A stretch of 64,000 nt of DNA from Apilactobacillus waqarii (GTDB taxonomy: Bacteria; Bacillota; Bacilli; Lactobacillales; Lactobacillaceae). The notes under the pieces are model-generated. The model was given only the letters and a program-made list of their open reading frames with translations, was not told the origin of the DNA and ran no database searches. Both the position numbers and the translations under genes were made by a program. Numbering within the stretch: the first letter of the stretch is position 1; each line of letters begins with the position of its first letter. Location of the stretch: the NCBI RefSeq assembly GCF_019061205.1, contig NZ_JAHQYH010000005.1, positions 37,791-101,790 on the forward strand, given 5' to 3'. Of this stretch, positions 63,049 through 64,000 are shown in pieces.

Positions 63049-63639
63049 ATGACTCAATATCCACAATTAAGTATAGATGATAAATATAAGCCGATGGCTA
63101 TTCTAAAGACAAATTATGGTGACATTCAAATAGCTTTGTTTGAAAAACAAGCACCTCAAGCAGTAGAAAACTTCATGAAATTAGCTGAAGTTGGTTACTA
63201 TGATGGAACAACTTTCCATAGAGTTATTAAAGATTTTATGATTCAAGGTGGTGATCCAACAGCAACCGGTGCTGGAGGGGAAAGTATTTGGAATCGTCCA
63301 TTTGATGATGAATTTTCTAAAGACTTATACAACGTACGTGGAGCTGTGTCTATGGCTAATTCTGGCCCTAACACCAATGGTAGTCAGTTCTTTATTGTGC
63401 AAAACAAGACACTTCCTGAAACACTAATGGATCAAATGAATGAAGCGGGATTTCCAGAAGAAATAATTGACTATTACGTTAAAAATGGTGGAACACCATG
63501 GCTAGATTTCAGACATACTGTATTCGGACAAGTAGTTAAGGGTATGGATATCGTTGATAAGATTGCAGATGCTAAAGTAGATGCAAGCGACAAACCTGTT
63601 GAAGATGTTCTAGTAAACAAAGTAGAAATTTTTAAATAA
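63049..63639 (+). CDS. Peptidyl-prolyl cis-trans isomerase, cyclophilin type
   Basis: A 196-residue cytoplasmic cyclophilin with the active-site block YDGTTFHRVIKDFMIQGGDP (catalytic Arg and the Phe-Met-Gln set) and GAVSMANSGPNTNGSQFFI. An insertion of about 25 residues (LPETLMDQMNEAGFPEEIIDYYVKNGG) before the final strands is common in lactobacillus members. No signal peptide. The ATG at 63049 has GGAGG upstream. The rRNA operon promoters begin 5 bases after its stop. Confidence 0.94.
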   Translation: MTQYPQLSIDDKYKPMAILKTNYGDIQIALFEKQAPQAVENFMKLAEVGYYDGTTFHRVIKDFMIQGGDPTATGAGGESIWNRPFDDEFSKDLYNVRGAVSMANSGPNTNGSQFFIVQNKTLPETLMDQMNEAGFPEEIIDYYVKNGGTPWLDFRHTVFGQVVKGMDIVDKIADAKVDASDKPVEDVLVNKVEIFK

Positions 63640-63643
63640 GTAC

Positions 63644-63672
63644 TTGACCGTAAAAAGACTTCCTGGTAGTAT
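63644..63672 (+). promoter_or_regulatory. rRNA operon promoter P1
   Basis: TTGACC (63644-63649) and TAGTAT (63667-63672), 17-base spacer with a TGG extension. It is the weakest and most distant of three tandem promoters. Confidence 0.55.
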
Positions 63673-63730
63673 AAATATTGCTGTTGAGAGAGGTTACTTA
63701 ATCTTCTCAAATGATCTTGAAAAATTGATG

Positions 63731-63759
63731 TTGACAGTGATTGATGATTTTGATATTAT
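63731..63759 (+). promoter_or_regulatory. rRNA operon promoter P2
   Basis: TTGACA (63731-63736) and TATTAT (63754-63759), 17-base spacer; an overlapping TATAAT follows at 63757-63762. Confidence 0.8.
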
Positions 63760-63813
63760 AATCAAGTCGCGTTAAATCAGTTGATTTCAAGCGTTGGCAA
63801 ATAAAAAAAGTTA

Positions 63814-63842
63814 TTGACACTGTGTTGATAATTTGCTATGAT
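63814..63842 (+). promoter_or_regulatory. rRNA operon promoter P3
   Basis: TTGACA (63814-63819) and TATGAT (63837-63842), 17-base spacer. It is the promoter nearest to the 16S gene. Confidence 0.88.
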
Positions 63843-63849
63843 TAATGAG

Positions 63850-64000
63850 TTGTCAATTGGGACAGCGAATTAATAAAAGGTAGATCTTTGAAAACTGAAC
63901 AAGATTGATAATCGATGATGTGTAAGGAACTTACAACTTGGTTGTAAGAATTAAACATTGCGAAGTCAATTCGCTTATAAAATAACAATTTATTCAGAAG
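63850..64000 (+). other. rRNA operon leader with boxA-like antitermination site (16S gene beyond the window)
   Basis: AGATCTTTGAAAACT (63882-63896) closely matches the Firmicutes rrn boxA (TGnTCTTTGAAAACT), the NusB/NusE binding site used in rRNA antitermination. The sequence to 64000 resembles the precursor leader before 16S rRNA; the mature 16S 5' end is not reached. Confidence 0.82.

Noticed and set aside
1..64000. CRISPR arrays, insertion sequences, prophage genes and tRNA genes
   Set aside because: No direct-repeat arrays, transposase or integrase motifs, or tRNA-like cloverleaf ends were seen; gene content and direction fit a core chromosome throughout.

Overview
The window is a gene-dense, AT-rich stretch of a chromosome from a low-GC Gram-positive bacterium of the family Lactobacillaceae. 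The gene orders (rpsD-fRMsr-ezrA-nifS-thiI, valS-folC-mreBCD-minCD, recA-rny-ymdB-mutSL-ruvAB, alaS-ireB-ruvX-yrzB, zapA-cvpA-mutS2-trxA, comG-ackA, yunD-yutD-yutF), the T-box leaders, an HPr-dependent CcpA and the LexA (CGAAC-N4-GTTC) and cre-type operators all point there. A branch of small-genome heterofermentative lactobacilli is my guess from gene losses, not something the sequence proves.

Layout. 1-4.8 kb: an orphan HTH regulator, then minus-strand usp, a small membrane protein, rarA, yueI, rpsD with a structured autoregulatory leader, and a free-methionine sulfoxide reductase. 5-9.8 kb: ezrA, the nifS-thiI pair for 4-thiouridine, and tpx. 9.8-18.2 kb: Val T-box-valS, folC, then the cell-shape and division-site block mreBCD-minCD. 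18.2-20.7 kb: a T-box with a probable histidine specifier and a three-gene amino-acid ABC transporter. 20.7-26.5 kb: yfmF-yfmH, rodZ, pgsA, a CinA C-terminal domain gene and SOS-controlled recA. 26.5-35.7 kb: rny, ymdB, mutS, mutL, ruvA, ruvB, yajC. 35.8-45.9 kb: nrnA, cshB, Ala T-box-alaS, ireB-ruvX-yrzB, zapA-cvpA-mutS2 and trxA. 46-50.9 kb: yslB (minus), murI-rdgB, a DUF948/YtxH pair, ccpA, and yebC. 50.9-56.6 kb: the complete comGA-GG competence pilus operon, including a 45-codon comGG, followed by a YtxK-like methyltransferase and ackA. 56.6-63.6 kb: an amino-acid permease with a possible structured leader, metallophosphoesterases, yutD, yutF, a DUF1461-type membrane protein, dedA and a cyclophilin. 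The last 360 bases are three tandem promoters and the boxA-containing leader of an rRNA operon whose 16S gene starts beyond the window.

No mobile element, prophage, CRISPR array or tRNA gene was seen; this is core chromosome. The most unusual observations are: an RNase Y whose HD-domain metal ligands are largely replaced (HD to HE, HH to DN, D to N) while its KH domain stays intact; a terminator-shaped hairpin before comGA that buries the ribosome binding site and carries a com-box-like element in and beside its loop; a compact predicted three-way-junction RNA beginning at the likely transcription start of the amino-acid permease; and an rpsD leader in which a long-range helix abuts an SD-sequestering hairpin.
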